Shown in pieces: positions 1 through 7,756 of a DNA stretch of 64,000 nt. The notes beneath the pieces are model-generated. The model made no database searches. It saw only the letters and a list, made by a program, of their open reading frames with translations, and had not been told where the DNA came from. Source of the stretch: Fictibacillus phosphorivorans (GTDB lineage Bacteria; Bacillota; Bacilli; Bacillales; Fictibacillaceae); assembly GCF_023715845.1 (NCBI RefSeq), contig NZ_JAMBOR010000001.1, positions 248,001 to 312,000 of the forward strand, in the 5' to 3' direction. A program made the position numbers and the translations under genes. Each line of letters starts with the position of its first letter. Position 1 is the stretch's first letter.

Positions 1-58
1 AATCGAAAACAGATAAACCTTCAAAAGAAATGTTTTCCAATCCATAGTAAACGTTCAT
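1..58 (-). CDS. Partial hypothetical protein (N-terminus only)
   Basis: Reading leftward from an ATG at 58, 19 codons stay open to the window edge (protein begins MNVYYGLENISFEG). A good ribosome binding site, GGAGG, sits six bases before this ATG, and the gene diverges from yqgX. An alternative ATG two codons upstream in another frame closes after 13 codons, so the start at 58 is preferred. The visible part is too short to assign to a family. Confidence 0.5.
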   Translation of the reverse strand, partial: MNVYYGLENISFEGLSVFD

Positions 59-135
59 GCATATCCTCCGTATGTTTGATTATTTTAGTGTAAGATAGAG
101 AGAAAGAGCTTGCAAACAAAATTGGAGGTATAATT

Positions 136-768
136 ATGAAATGGAAAAAGCTAACTGTAGGGCCAGTGCAGGAAAATACATATATTCTTTTTGATACAAA
201 GAATGAAGCGATTATTATAGACCCTGGCAGTGAGGGATCTAAGATTATAAAATACGTTGAATCCCTAAAATTAAAACCACTTGCAGTTCTTTTAACACAC
301 GCACATTTCGATCACATTGGTGCCGTCGATCAAATGCGGGAAAAATATCAGCTCCCGTTATATATTCATAAAAAAGAGAAAGATTGGCTAACAGATCCCT
401 CAAAGAACGGCTCTAAGTACTTCGGGCAGAATATTGTAGCAAAGCCAGCGAGTCACATGATAACGGATGCTGATAGTACTTTAAGGATCGGCTCATTCTC
501 TTTTGAAATCCTACATACGCCTGGACATTCACCTGGAAGTGTTTCCTTTTATTTAAAAAACGCAGGAACTGTTTTTTCTGGGGATGCTTTGTTTGCTGGA
601 AGTATTGGGAGAACCGATCTTAACGGAGGCAATCAGGAAATCTTACTCAAGAGTATTCATGAGCAATTATTACAGCTTCCTGAAGAGACGGTTGTGCTTT
701 CTGGTCATGGTCCAGAAACAACCATCGGAATGGAAATGGATTCGAATCCTTTCTTAGGCGGGTTTTAA
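136..768 (+). CDS. yqgX: MBL-fold metallo-hydrolase, YqgX (glyoxalase II-like)
   Basis: A 210-residue metallo-beta-lactamase fold hydrolase. The dinuclear metal site is visible as H55-x-H57-x-D59-H60, with the further ligands H131, D150 and H191 in the expected spacing. The family includes hydroxyacylglutathione hydrolase (glyoxalase II) and bacillithiol-linked thioesterases. B. subtilis YqgX is the positional orthologue; its true substrate is not shown by the sequence. The ATG at 136 follows GGAGGT at normal spacing. The stop lies two bases before the TTG start of the next gene, so the two genes are probably co-transcribed and translationally coupled. Confidence 0.9.
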   Translation: MKWKKLTVGPVQENTYILFDTKNEAIIIDPGSEGSKIIKYVESLKLKPLAVLLTHAHFDHIGAVDQMREKYQLPLYIHKKEKDWLTDPSKNGSKYFGQNIVAKPASHMITDADSTLRIGSFSFEILHTPGHSPGSVSFYLKNAGTVFSGDALFAGSIGRTDLNGGNQEILLKSIHEQLLQLPEETVVLSGHGPETTIGMEMDSNPFLGGF

Positions 769-770
769 AA

Positions 771-1856
771 TTGAGCCTGAAAGATTTGATAAAAAGTTAT
801 TTTGACCAAAACTCCTGGATGACGATGGAACAATTTATGCAATGGGCTTTATACCATCCGGAGTATGGTTACTACATGAATGGGCAAAAAAAAATTGGCA
901 AAAACGGGGATTTTTATACATCTAGTTCGGTTTCAGATGTATTCGGTAAGGTTTGGGCTGATACATTTGTTAAAACAATCAAAGACCAAGATTTAGATCC
1001 TGCTGTAATAGAATTTGGAGCAGGATCTGGTCGATTCGCAAAACATGTTTTAGAAGCTTGGAAAGAAAAAGGTTTAGGGGAGCGGTTTTCCTATAACATT
1101 ATAGAAAAAAGTCCTTATCACAGTCAGCTTCTGCAAAATGAATTAGCAGGTTTCAAATCAATCGCCATTTTTCGTTCATTTGAAGAACTGAGAGAAGCTT
1201 GCCCGAATTATAAAGGTATTATTTTTGCCAATGAAGTATTAGATGCCTTTCCATTACGGATTTTTCGAAAGCAGGATAACATCTGGTTTGAAAAAGTAGT
1301 TTCTTTTGATGATGTTCAACAAGAGATTCGATATCACTATATAAAAGCATCTGACGGCTCATTATTAGATCAGCTATTTGCCAAAAGGAAAAGTGAGTTT
1401 GATCTTGAAGTATCATTTCAGATGGTAGATTGGCTGAAGAATATCTATGAATGGACAGCAGAGGATAGTGTCTATTTCTTTGTTGACTATGGTTATAAAG
1501 GAGAAGAGTGGAACAGAGATGCTTTAAAAGAAGGAAGCATACGAGGTTATCATAAGCATAGCATTGAAAATCATGCTCTTGATAAACCGGGTAAAATGGA
1601 TATCACTTATCATGTTGACTGGGACCAGGTTGAAAATATCGCAAAAGAACAAGGGGTTGAAACCATTCAATTTAGCATGCAAGGTGAATTTCTCCTACAA
1701 GAGGGTTTGTTAGCACTTCTTAATGATACCCAGAGTAGAGACCCCTTTTCTCTTGAACACAAAAGGAACAGGGCGATCAGGTCATTCCTTTTAGACAGTA
1801 CACTAGCTAACGGATTTCAAGTTATGATGCAACAAAAAAAACGGACGATTACATGA
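771..1856 (+). CDS. Class I SAM-dependent methyltransferase, MidA/NDUFAF7 family
   Basis: A 361-residue protein with the SAM-binding glycine motif EFGAGSGRFA near residue 83 and the family signature NEVLDAFP near residue 154. In mitochondria the homologue NDUFAF7 methylates an arginine of a complex I subunit; the bacterial substrate is unknown, so only a methyltransferase fold is claimed. The start is TTG at 771, preceded by GGCGGG inside the end of yqgX. The gene ends on a shared hairpin terminator facing yqgY. No truncation or frameshift is seen. Confidence 0.8.
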   Translation: MSLKDLIKSYFDQNSWMTMEQFMQWALYHPEYGYYMNGQKKIGKNGDFYTSSSVSDVFGKVWADTFVKTIKDQDLDPAVIEFGAGSGRFAKHVLEAWKEKGLGERFSYNIIEKSPYHSQLLQNELAGFKSIAIFRSFEELREACPNYKGIIFANEVLDAFPLRIFRKQDNIWFEKVVSFDDVQQEIRYHYIKASDGSLLDQLFAKRKSEFDLEVSFQMVDWLKNIYEWTAEDSVYFFVDYGYKGEEWNRDALKEGSIRGYHKHSIENHALDKPGKMDITYHVDWDQVENIAKEQGVETIQFSMQGEFLLQEGLLALLNDTQSRDPFSLEHKRNRAIRSFLLDSTLANGFQVMMQQKKRTIT

Positions 1857-1871
1857 ACGTCCGTTTTTTTT
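1834..1871. terminator. Bidirectional Rho-independent terminator
   Basis: A7-8 followed by ACGGACG, a ten-base loop, then CGTCCGT and T8. The symmetric A and T tracts let it work for the methyltransferase gene on the plus strand and for yqgY on the minus strand. Confidence 0.85.
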
Positions 1872-1880
1872 ATGCACTTA

Positions 1881-2129
1881 TTAATGTCCTCCGCCAGCAC
1901 CAGGTGTCATCATAAATGTTGACCAGTATGTAAATCCGACAAAGAAAACCGTTAAATAAGCACCAAAGATATAAATATACATACGTTCAGATAAGTTCAA
2001 ATAACCTAATGAAACGAACATGATCGTTTGTCCTAGAAACAATAACGCCATGTCCTGCATATCGCCAAGATAAGCCATGACACCAATGATCCCTGTCCAA
2101 AAGCCCAATACCTTATACATTCTTGACAT
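1881..2129 (-). CDS. yqgY: DUF2626 small membrane protein, YqgY
   Basis: A small hydrophobic protein of 82 residues beginning MSRMYKVLGFWTG, with two to three predicted membrane segments and a glycine/histidine tail (GAGGGH). It matches the DUF2626 family represented by B. subtilis YqgY, whose function is not established. The ATG at 2129 is chosen over an upstream in-frame ATG at 2153 because AAAAAAGGAGGAT lies directly before it. It converges on the methyltransferase gene and diverges from mgsR. Confidence 0.8.
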   Translation of the reverse strand: MSRMYKVLGFWTGIIGVMAYLGDMQDMALLFLGQTIMFVSLGYLNLSERMYIYIFGAYLTVFFVGFTYWSTFMMTPGAGGGH

Positions 2130-2261
2130 ATGTATCCCTCCTTTTTTCGCCAATACTTGTATCCTTTAGTATTATATATGAGTTTCCACTCTCTTGTAAA
2201 TGACAATTGTAAGCGTATAAAAAGACTAATCTAAATAATTACGCAAAGTAGGTTAATTTTG

Positions 2262-2288
2262 GTTTATTATGCCTCTTTTAAAGGTAAT
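2262..2288 (+). promoter_or_regulatory. Candidate sigma-B promoter of mgsR
   Basis: GTTTAT, a 15-base spacer and GGTAAT resemble the sigma-B consensus (GTTT, 12 to 15 bases, GGGTAT), ending 24 bases before the mgsR start. B. subtilis mgsR is known to belong to the sigma-B regulon. The -10 match is imperfect, so this is tentative. Confidence 0.4.
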
Positions 2289-2312
2289 GTAAACCAAAAG
2301 GAGTGAAGTCAT

Positions 2313-2702
2313 ATGAATTCAATTACGTTTTATACCTATCCCAGCTGCACTTCATGTCGGAAAGCGAAAATGTGGCTTAAACAAAATAAAGTTTCATTCG
2401 AAGAAAGACACCTATTTAAAGAAACCCCTTCCGTAGAAGAACTACGAGAGCTGCTAAAGCTGACCAAGGCGGGAACAGAGGATATTCTAGCTAAAAGAAG
2501 CCAATCTTTTAAATCGCTCGATGTGGATATTTACGATCTCTCTACAAACGAACTGCTTGAACTTTTAACGAAGAATCCTAAGCTGCTCAAACGTCCGCTC
2601 GTAACGGATGGAGAACTGTTGATTGCCGGATATAGTCCTGGTGATATGAAAAAATTAAGCCGCAAAAAAGAAAAAGAACACATGTCAAGTCATGTGTCCT
2701 AG
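2313..2702 (+). CDS. mgsR: Spx/ArsC-family regulator MgsR (YqgZ)
   Basis: A 129-residue member of the ArsC/Spx family with the redox-active C12-x-x-C15 pair ([10 protein letters not shown]) and the family KRPLVTDG segment near residue 92. In B. subtilis, MgsR (YqgZ) controls a sub-regulon of the general stress response by binding RNA polymerase alpha subunits, as Spx does. Position next to yqgY supports MgsR rather than Spx itself. ATG at 2313 has AAGGAGTG upstream. The last codons lie in an inverted repeat (ACACATG/CATGTGT), just ahead of the terminator. Confidence 0.85.
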   Translation: MNSITFYTYPSCTSCRKAKMWLKQNKVSFEERHLFKETPSVEELRELLKLTKAGTEDILAKRSQSFKSLDVDIYDLSTNELLELLTKNPKLLKRPLVTDGELLIAGYSPGDMKKLSRKKEKEHMSSHVS

Positions 2703-2709
2703 TATCAAG

Positions 2710-2743
2710 CACTCTTATCATTTTAAGAGTGTTTATTTTTTTA
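2710..2743 (+). terminator. Terminator after mgsR
   Basis: CACTCTT, eight-base loop, AAGAGTG, then a T-rich tract. The other strand has no T run after the stem, so it serves mgsR and not the opposing tRNA gene. Confidence 0.7.
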
Positions 2744-2744
2744 T

Positions 2745-2819
2745 TGGCTGGGCTAGCAGGATTCGAACCTACGCATGACGGAGTCAAAGTCCGTTGCCTT
2801 ACCGCTTGGCTATAGCCCA
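2745..2819 (-). tRNA. tRNA-Gln (anticodon TTG)
   Basis: The minus strand gives a full cloverleaf: acceptor arms TGGGCTA/TAGCCCA, anticodon loop CTTTGAC with anticodon TTG flanked by ACGGA/TCCGT, the T-loop GTTCGAATC, discriminator G and an encoded CCA at 2745-2747. It lies head-to-head with the comG operon and convergent with mgsR. Confidence 0.95.
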
Positions 2820-2938
2820 ATGCAATAATAGTATGAGCCGTGTCGAAATTTATATGCGTTTATTTCTAAAAAAATAAAGGGAATTTAACTCGAGTGAAGT
2901 ATTATAATAACACTAAACAAAAAGGAGGCCGATAATGC

Positions 2939-4000
2939 TTGCCAATAAAAATTCTAGGTAGTTCTATTTTGCATGATGCGGTAATACAAAACGCATCAGA
3001 CATTCATTTCATTCCACATAAAAAAGGAGGAGTCGTACAATTTCGTATTGATGAAAGATTACTCGAATACCGATCACTTAATTTCGAAGAGTACGTACGT
3101 GTTATTTCACATTTTAAATATTCAGCCAGAATGGATATCGGTGAACACCGTAAACCACAAAGTGGTGCTATGGATGCATTCATTGATAATAATAACGTAC
3201 ATCTTCGGCTATCTTCTATTCCTTCTGCAATGAATGAATCTCTTGTAATCCGCATACTTCCTCAGCAGGAATCCTTTTCGATCCATGAACTTTCACTCTT
3301 CCCACATACTCTTCAGAAACTCATTTTTCTTCTTAAACGTTCAAGCGGTTTACTTTTGTTCACTGGCCCAACTGGTTCAGGAAAAACAACTATGCTCTAT
3401 TCTTTGCTTCAATATCTCCAAAAGCATTATAAGCGGCAGGTAGTTACTTTAGAAGACCCTGTCGAACGAAAAGTTGATACATTTCTTCAAATGGAAATTA
3501 ACGAAAAAGCTGGTGTTACCTATGGAGAAGGTTTTAAATCACTTCTGCGTCACGATCCTGATGTCATCATGATAGGGGAAATCCGGGATGAAGCAGCAGC
3601 CAGGCTAGTGATCCGTGCATCATTGACAGGCCATTTAGTTCTCTCGACCATGCATGCTTCTGATTGTATAGGCTGTTTAGAACGCCTGAGGGAATTTGGC
3701 ATCGGCGTGGCAGAATTGAAGCAAACCTTGATGGGTGTCGTGTCACAAAGGCTGATTTCCGTACCGTGCCGTTTTTGCGTCGATACGTGCAGTGACTATT
3801 GTTTTAAATCCAGAACTTTTAGAAGAGCTGGGATTTATGAAATTTTAAGTAATCAAGAGCTGGAATCAGCCTTTAAGCATAATAATTCTTTCCCGCCATT
3901 CTATAAAAACCTTGCTTATTATTTTAATCACGCATATGCAGCTGGTTTTGTAACGAAAGAGAGTTATGAAAGATGGATGGGATGGAAGGGGAATGTTTAA
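2939..4000 (+). CDS. comGA: Competence traffic ATPase ComGA
   Basis: The GspE/PilB-type ATPase that powers assembly of the competence pseudopilus at the inner face of the membrane. Walker A GPTGSGKT is at residues 143-150, followed by the Asp-box region, Walker B (VIMIGEIRDE) and the His-box (LSTMHASD). A Cys cluster (CRFCVDTCSDYC) near residue 278 matches the metal-binding region of this family. Length 353 is close to the 356 of B. subtilis. The start is TTG at 2939, ten bases after AAGGAGG; an ATG at 2935 has better spacing but runs into a stop after eight codons (see findings). First gene of the comG operon. Confidence 0.92.
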   Translation: MPIKILGSSILHDAVIQNASDIHFIPHKKGGVVQFRIDERLLEYRSLNFEEYVRVISHFKYSARMDIGEHRKPQSGAMDAFIDNNNVHLRLSSIPSAMNESLVIRILPQQESFSIHELSLFPHTLQKLIFLLKRSSGLLLFTGPTGSGKTTMLYSLLQYLQKHYKRQVVTLEDPVERKVDTFLQMEINEKAGVTYGEGFKSLLRHDPDVIMIGEIRDEAAARLVIRASLTGHLVLSTMHASDCIGCLERLREFGIGVAELKQTLMGVVSQRLISVPCRFCVDTCSDYCFKSRTFRRAGIYEILSNQELESAFKHNNSFPPFYKNLAYYFNHAYAAGFVTKESYERWMGWKGNV

Positions 4001-5024
4001 GAAAAAGTGGAAGAGAGCTTCTCAAGGCATTTTCTTGTATAAATTAGGCCTTTTATTAAGCAAAGGCTATTCAATTAATAAAAGTATAGAGCTTGTAAAA
4101 TCTCATTTACCTGATAAAGAACAAGATTTAATCGAAGATTTACTGGAAACATTGTCTAATGGTAATTCTGTTCTGGATGTCTTCTCAAGACTCAATCTGC
4201 CGGATGAAGTCATAAGTTCGTTGTCCATAAACAGTGTCAACGGTAACTTAACGAATAGTCTACTGGAAAACGGTAATTTCATGAAGAAGAAAACTGAATG
4301 GCAGGAACGGTTAAATAAAGCGATTCGATATCCTTTGTTTTTGCTGTTTCTTACCGTCTGGATCGGTATACTCTTTTACTATTTTTTATTTCCTCAATTT
4401 TCTCTTCTCTTTTCTTCATTAGAGGTTAAGACACCCGCGTTCACCTCAATAATGCTGTCATTCCTCTCCTTGTTTCCTTACCTTCTTGTTACTGTCTTAT
4501 TACTATCACTAGTCGGATGGGTTGCTGTTTACTATGCAAGGAGAAACACAAGCTGTTCTTATCGAATGAGAGTATTAACATCTATACCGTTTATGAGGTC
4601 ATTTCTTTTACTGATGAACTCCCATTATTTCAGTATGAATTTTGGTTCGATGCTAAAAAGCGGCTTGTCGGTAACAGATGCATTAATCATCATGGAAAAA
4701 CATATGAAAAAAGGTTTTTTTCAAGAAGAGAGTATGAGGCTGCAAAAAGGTTTATTGGATGGAAAAACATTGCCTGAACTTTTACTTGAGACCCCTTTTT
4801 ATCTACAAGGAATGAGCGATATTATACGTTTCGGACAGGCAAACGGAGAACTAGGTCGTGAACTCGTTCAATACGGGGAATGGATTTTAATCGAATTGGA
4901 GGAGAAAATTTTATCGAATCTGCAAAAAATACAGCCCATTCTTTTTTCTGTAATTGGTGGTTTTGTCTTGCTTATGTTCGCTTCTATGCTTTTACCGATG
5001 TTTCAACTAATGGAGGCATTATAG
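3993..5024 (+). CDS. comGB: Competence pseudopilus platform protein ComGB
   Basis: A type II secretion F-domain protein of 343 residues, the polytopic membrane platform that works with ComGA. Two T2SF domains are recognisable, with hydrophobic segments near residues 110-130, 160-180 and the C-terminus (FSVIGGFVLLMFASMLLPMF). The ATG at 3993 (MFKKKWKRASQG) overlaps the comGA stop by eight bases; GGAAGGGG stands just before it. An in-frame ATG at 3966 is possible but would add nine residues lacking family character and has a weaker site. Confidence 0.88.
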   Translation: MFKKKWKRASQGIFLYKLGLLLSKGYSINKSIELVKSHLPDKEQDLIEDLLETLSNGNSVLDVFSRLNLPDEVISSLSINSVNGNLTNSLLENGNFMKKKTEWQERLNKAIRYPLFLLFLTVWIGILFYYFLFPQFSLLFSSLEVKTPAFTSIMLSFLSLFPYLLVTVLLLSLVGWVAVYYARRNTSCSYRMRVLTSIPFMRSFLLLMNSHYFSMNFGSMLKSGLSVTDALIIMEKHMKKGFFQEESMRLQKGLLDGKTLPELLLETPFYLQGMSDIIRFGQANGELGRELVQYGEWILIELEEKILSNLQKIQPILFSVIGGFVLLMFASMLLPMFQLMEAL

Positions 5025-5040
5025 GAGGGGGAATCTTTTT

Positions 5041-5352
5041 ATGAGAGATGAAAGTGGTTTTACACTGATTGAAATGATGATCGTCTTACTGATTATTTCT
5101 GTTTTGATGCTGATTGCATTGCCTAGTATGACTAAGAATAACACGATTGTAAAATCACTTGGCTGTGAAGCAACAATCGATCTTGTACAAGGGCAAGTAG
5201 GCGCGTATGAAGTGGAAAAAAATGAGTTGCCAACAATTGAAAGGTTATATGAAGGTAAATATATTGATACAAAAGAATGTCCAGACAAAACGCCATTACT
5301 CATTGATAGTGAAGGTAAAGTGTACGTGAATAAAGAGGATGAACCATCCTGA
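5041..5352 (+). CDS. comGC: Major competence pseudopilin ComGC
   Basis: Type IV prepilin of 103 residues, the main subunit of the competence pseudopilus. A short basic leader (MRDESG) precedes the cleavage site G|FTLIEMMIVLL, with the conserved Glu at +5 and a hydrophobic helix to about residue 28. Two cysteines (C41 and C80 by count) are placed as in ComGC proteins that form an intramolecular disulfide. GGAGGGG precedes the ATG. Cleavage would be by the prepilin peptidase ComC, encoded elsewhere. Confidence 0.92.
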   Translation: MRDESGFTLIEMMIVLLIISVLMLIALPSMTKNNTIVKSLGCEATIDLVQGQVGAYEVEKNELPTIERLYEGKYIDTKECPDKTPLLIDSEGKVYVNKEDEPS

Positions 5353-5789
5353 AGAAAGAAAAACAGTCCGCTTATTTATTGATTGAAATGATGATCATTC
5401 TTTTGATCGTCGGAATAATAGGTTCTGTTGCTTTTCCGAAATTCCAATCTTTCATAAAAAACCGAAAGACAGAGTATTTTTTAAATACTCTTGAAAAGGA
5501 ACTTATGATGACTCAGCAGAAAGCGATAAATGAAACCAGTGTGTACCGACTGACCTTTAATAACGAGAAAGAAATATACCAGATTGGAACGTATGGTTCA
5601 AATAAGGTTTTAAAACGGGAAATCCCTAAACATATTACCGTTGAAGGACAAGCTCTTGAAATGGCGATTCAATTTAATCAGAACGGAAACATCAGTCGCG
5701 CTGGAACCATTTATATTCATTCTGACGATGATGTGTATAAAATGGTGTTTCAGATAGGTAAAGGTAAATTTTATGTTACGAAACAATAA
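5349..5789 (+). CDS. comGD: Minor competence pseudopilin ComGD (probable CTG start)
   Basis: A minor pseudopilin of about 146 residues. The frame opens at 5343 with no ATG, GTG or TTG before the hydrophobic core; CTG at 5349 overlaps the comGC TGA as CTGA, the same arrangement as an ATGA coupling site, and AGAGG lies ten bases upstream. This gives the leader LKKEKQSA before the prepilin motif YLLIEMMIILL. The next usable start, TTG at 5379, would remove the leader and cleavage site, so it is unlikely. Residue -1 is Ala instead of the usual Gly. Product identity is sure from operon position; the start is inferred. Confidence 0.8.
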   Translation: MKKEKQSAYLLIEMMIILLIVGIIGSVAFPKFQSFIKNRKTEYFLNTLEKELMMTQQKAINETSVYRLTFNNEKEIYQIGTYGSNKVLKREIPKHITVEGQALEMAIQFNQNGNISRAGTIYIHSDDDVYKMVFQIGKGKFYVTKQ

Positions 5790-6090
5790 AGGATACTTGC
5801 TTCTTGAATCCATGCTAGGTCTATTGCTATTTTCGGCTATCGCTTCCATTTGTCTACCCTATGTTTATCAATTGAATCAAGAGCAAAAGACGACAAGACA
5901 ACTTTTATATGCCATCGAAGAAGTGGATCGTCTCTCATTATTGAAATTTCAAGATGCTAAGGAGTGGATACAAAATAGAACAACCTACTCATTAACAACG
6001 ATAAAGGGAGTTACAGATGAATATGAGATCTGTATTACTTTTAAAGGGGCTAACCGAAAAGAGTATAAGGCGTGTTCAAGCTATTATTAA
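5773..6090 (+). CDS. comGE: Minor competence pseudopilin ComGE
   Basis: A 105-residue prepilin-like protein with leader MLRNNKG and a cleavage site G|YLLLES followed by a hydrophobic helix. It overlaps the end of comGD by 17 bases, with GGTAAAGGTAAA-type purine-rich sequence upstream of its ATG. In B. subtilis the minor pseudopilins ComGD, GE, GF and GG prime or cap the ComGC filament used for DNA uptake. Sequence conservation in this subunit is low; the call rests mainly on position and the prepilin motif. Confidence 0.8.
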   Translation: MLRNNKGYLLLESMLGLLLFSAIASICLPYVYQLNQEQKTTRQLLYAIEEVDRLSLLKFQDAKEWIQNRTTYSLTTIKGVTDEYEICITFKGANRKEYKACSSYY

Positions 6091-6508
6091 GTATGCTGAT
6101 TCTCAGAAAGGCTATAGCTTAATGGAAGCGTTCATTGCACTGACAGTACTTCTTATGCTTTCTTCACTTATTCCACTATTGTTTGTCCCTATTCAAAAAA
6201 AGCCTTCCGTTCCACAGATGGAAGAAACCTCATTATTTTTCTCCATGCTAGGTAAAGAAATCAGAGAAGGAAAGTTTTTTGACGTTAATAACCACTCGTT
6301 GTTTATCACCCTTTCTAACGGTGATGTTGCGGAGTTCTCCAAATACCATTCATTGGTCCGTAAGCAAGTTAATGGGCTAGGACATGAAGTGTGGGTGCAG
6401 AATATTAGGCAGATGATTCTAAAAAAGCATTCGAACGAATTGTTAACCGTAAAGCTCATAGATACACAAGGAAATGAATATGAGCGATATTTTTGGAGGA
6501 TCGAGTAA
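6017..6508 (+). CDS. comGF: Minor competence pseudopilin ComGF
   Basis: A 163-residue protein of the ComGF family with the prepilin site G|YSLMEAFIAL at about residue 33 and a hydrophobic helix after it. The ATG at 6017 is preceded by AAAGGGAG at a six-base gap, which supports this start although it creates a 74-base overlap with comGE; no good later start precedes the prepilin site. The leader is therefore long (about 32 residues) for a pseudopilin. The C-terminal part matches ComGF-type beta-rich sequence (NEYERYFWRIE). Confidence 0.8.
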   Translation: MNMRSVLLLKGLTEKSIRRVQAIIKYADSQKGYSLMEAFIALTVLLMLSSLIPLLFVPIQKKPSVPQMEETSLFFSMLGKEIREGKFFDVNNHSLFITLSNGDVAEFSKYHSLVRKQVNGLGHEVWVQNIRQMILKKHSNELLTVKLIDTQGNEYERYFWRIE

Positions 6509-6888
6509 TGAATAATGAAAAGGGGATCATTTATCCACTGGCTATAACAGTGTGTTTAATCATCCTTATCTTTTTGGGATACTTAACTGGGAAGATTTCA
6601 ACAGAAAGACAATTTGTTTATATGCAGGAAGAACAATACAAACAAACTAGGCTTCTTAAGCAAGGAGTAGAGCGTGCGATCAATGATATAAAGGATGCTT
6701 CTGTGTTGTATCCACTAGAGAAGAATATCGTTTTGAATGAAGGAAGCGTTCATTTGTTGATTGAAAAAACGACAGATGAAGAGAGATTAATTGTGATTGA
6801 GGCATTAACTGATAAGAGCCATACAAAAAGTGTGAAAGTATATTATAATGTAACCCAGAACAGCGTTACAAAATGGGTGGAGGGTTAA
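6508..6888 (+). CDS. comGG: Minor competence pseudopilin ComGG
   Basis: A 126-residue ComGG protein starting MNNEKG|IIYPLAITVCLIIL, a leader plus hydrophobic segment. The ATG at 6508 overlaps the comGF stop (TAATG) and is placed seven bases after GGAGGA; an upstream in-frame TTG at 6493 overlaps the binding site and is rejected. ComGG is poorly conserved and lacks the standard FTLIE motif in most species, as here. It closes the pseudopilin set of the operon. Confidence 0.8.
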   Translation: MNNEKGIIYPLAITVCLIILIFLGYLTGKISTERQFVYMQEEQYKQTRLLKQGVERAINDIKDASVLYPLEKNIVLNEGSVHLLIEKTTDEERLIVIEALTDKSHTKSVKVYYNVTQNSVTKWVEG

Positions 6889-6890
6889 AG

Positions 6891-7406
6891 GTGAACACCA
6901 TATACTTAGTAGGCTTCATGGGATGCGGCAAAACATCAGTTGGAAAACATCTTTCTAAACAGCTGGAAGTTCCGCCATATGATGTGGATGCTGCCATTGA
7001 GAAGCAAAGAGGGCAATCGATAAAAGAAATTTTTCATAATGAAGGAGAAGAGGCTTTTCGAAACTATGAATCTCTAGCTATTCGTCAGCTTCCTATCGAA
7101 CATGCAGTGGTCATGACAGGTGGAGGGGCAGTTGTCCGGGAAGAAAACCTTACTTATATGAAAAGTAAGGGGACTGTTGTCTATCTAAAAACAAGCTTTC
7201 CTGTATTGTGGAGCCGTTTGATGAAAGAAGAGGAACGAAAGAAACGACCACTATTGCTGACAAATTCAAAAGAAGATATCTTTCAGCTTTATAACGAGCG
7301 GAGAAAGCATTATGAAAAGTGTGACATTACGATATTAACGGATAATTTGACGGCACAAGAGGTATCTGAGCAAATAATTGATGAGTTGAGACGGTTTAAT
7401 TCCTGA
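6891..7406 (+). CDS. aroK: Shikimate kinase
   Basis: Phosphorylates shikimate to shikimate 3-phosphate with ATP, the fifth step of chorismate synthesis, in the cytosol. The 171-residue protein shows the P-loop GFMGCGKTS near residue 8, the shikimate-binding D-x-D segment (DVDAAIE), the GGGAV motif and the RPLL lid segment. GTG at 6891 is chosen because GGAGGG lies six bases before it; the in-frame ATG at 6873 is inside comGG. It follows comGG by two bases and is probably carried on the comG transcript. It is in the AroK/AroL fold family (AroI in B. subtilis). Confidence 0.9.
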   Translation: MNTIYLVGFMGCGKTSVGKHLSKQLEVPPYDVDAAIEKQRGQSIKEIFHNEGEEAFRNYESLAIRQLPIEHAVVMTGGGAVVREENLTYMKSKGTVVYLKTSFPVLWSRLMKEEERKKRPLLLTNSKEDIFQLYNERRKHYEKCDITILTDNLTAQEVSEQIIDELRRFNS

Positions 7407-7455
7407 GCAAATAGACAAGACTAGAAGACGAATGTGAATTAAAGGAGTTTTGTTT

Positions 7456-7644
7456 ATGGCCTCCGGAAATGATGTCGTAAAATATCTCACTCAAAAAATA
7501 GTGAAATATCTTGATGAACCTAAATCGGTCCGAAAAGAAAGAAGACAAACAAGGAAAAGCGAAAAAGAACCGTTGCTAACCTATCTTTTTGGAGCTTTAC
7601 CGATGAGTTTAGGTCTTATGTTCAAGAAGAAAAGAAAGCGATAA
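7456..7644 (+). CDS. yqzE: YqzE family small protein
   Basis: A 62-residue basic protein beginning MASGNDVVKYLTQKIVKYLD and ending in a lysine/arginine tail (FKKKRKR) after a short hydrophobic segment. It matches YqzE, found downstream of comG in Bacillus and ComK-dependent there; its function is unknown. ATG at 7456 lies eight bases after AAAGGAG; an in-frame TTG at 7450 is too close to that site. Confidence 0.75.
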   Translation: MASGNDVVKYLTQKIVKYLDEPKSVRKERRQTRKSEKEPLLTYLFGALPMSLGLMFKKKRKR

Positions 7645-7663
7645 GCTATTGGCTGGAAAAAGG

Positions 7664-7697
7664 AAAAAGCCGGGTGCCTAACCCGGCTTTTTGTTTT
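7664..7697 (+). terminator. Terminator of the comG-aroK-yqzE operon
   Basis: AAAAGCCGGGT, a short loop, ACCCGGCTTTTT with a further T tract. The stem is strong, and its symmetric A/T flanks may also end transcription from yqhG on the other strand. From 7698 to 7756 nothing further is seen. Confidence 0.85.
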
Positions 7698-7756
7698 GGT
7701 CAAGTTGAACTTTTTCATATTAAACCACTTTTCATGGCAATGAAGCATGTGTACAT

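Noticed and set aside
2821-2938. ComK boxes (AAAA-N5-TTTT pairs) expected upstream of comGA
   Set aside because: The region is AT-rich but I could not find two properly spaced boxes; listing one would be guesswork.
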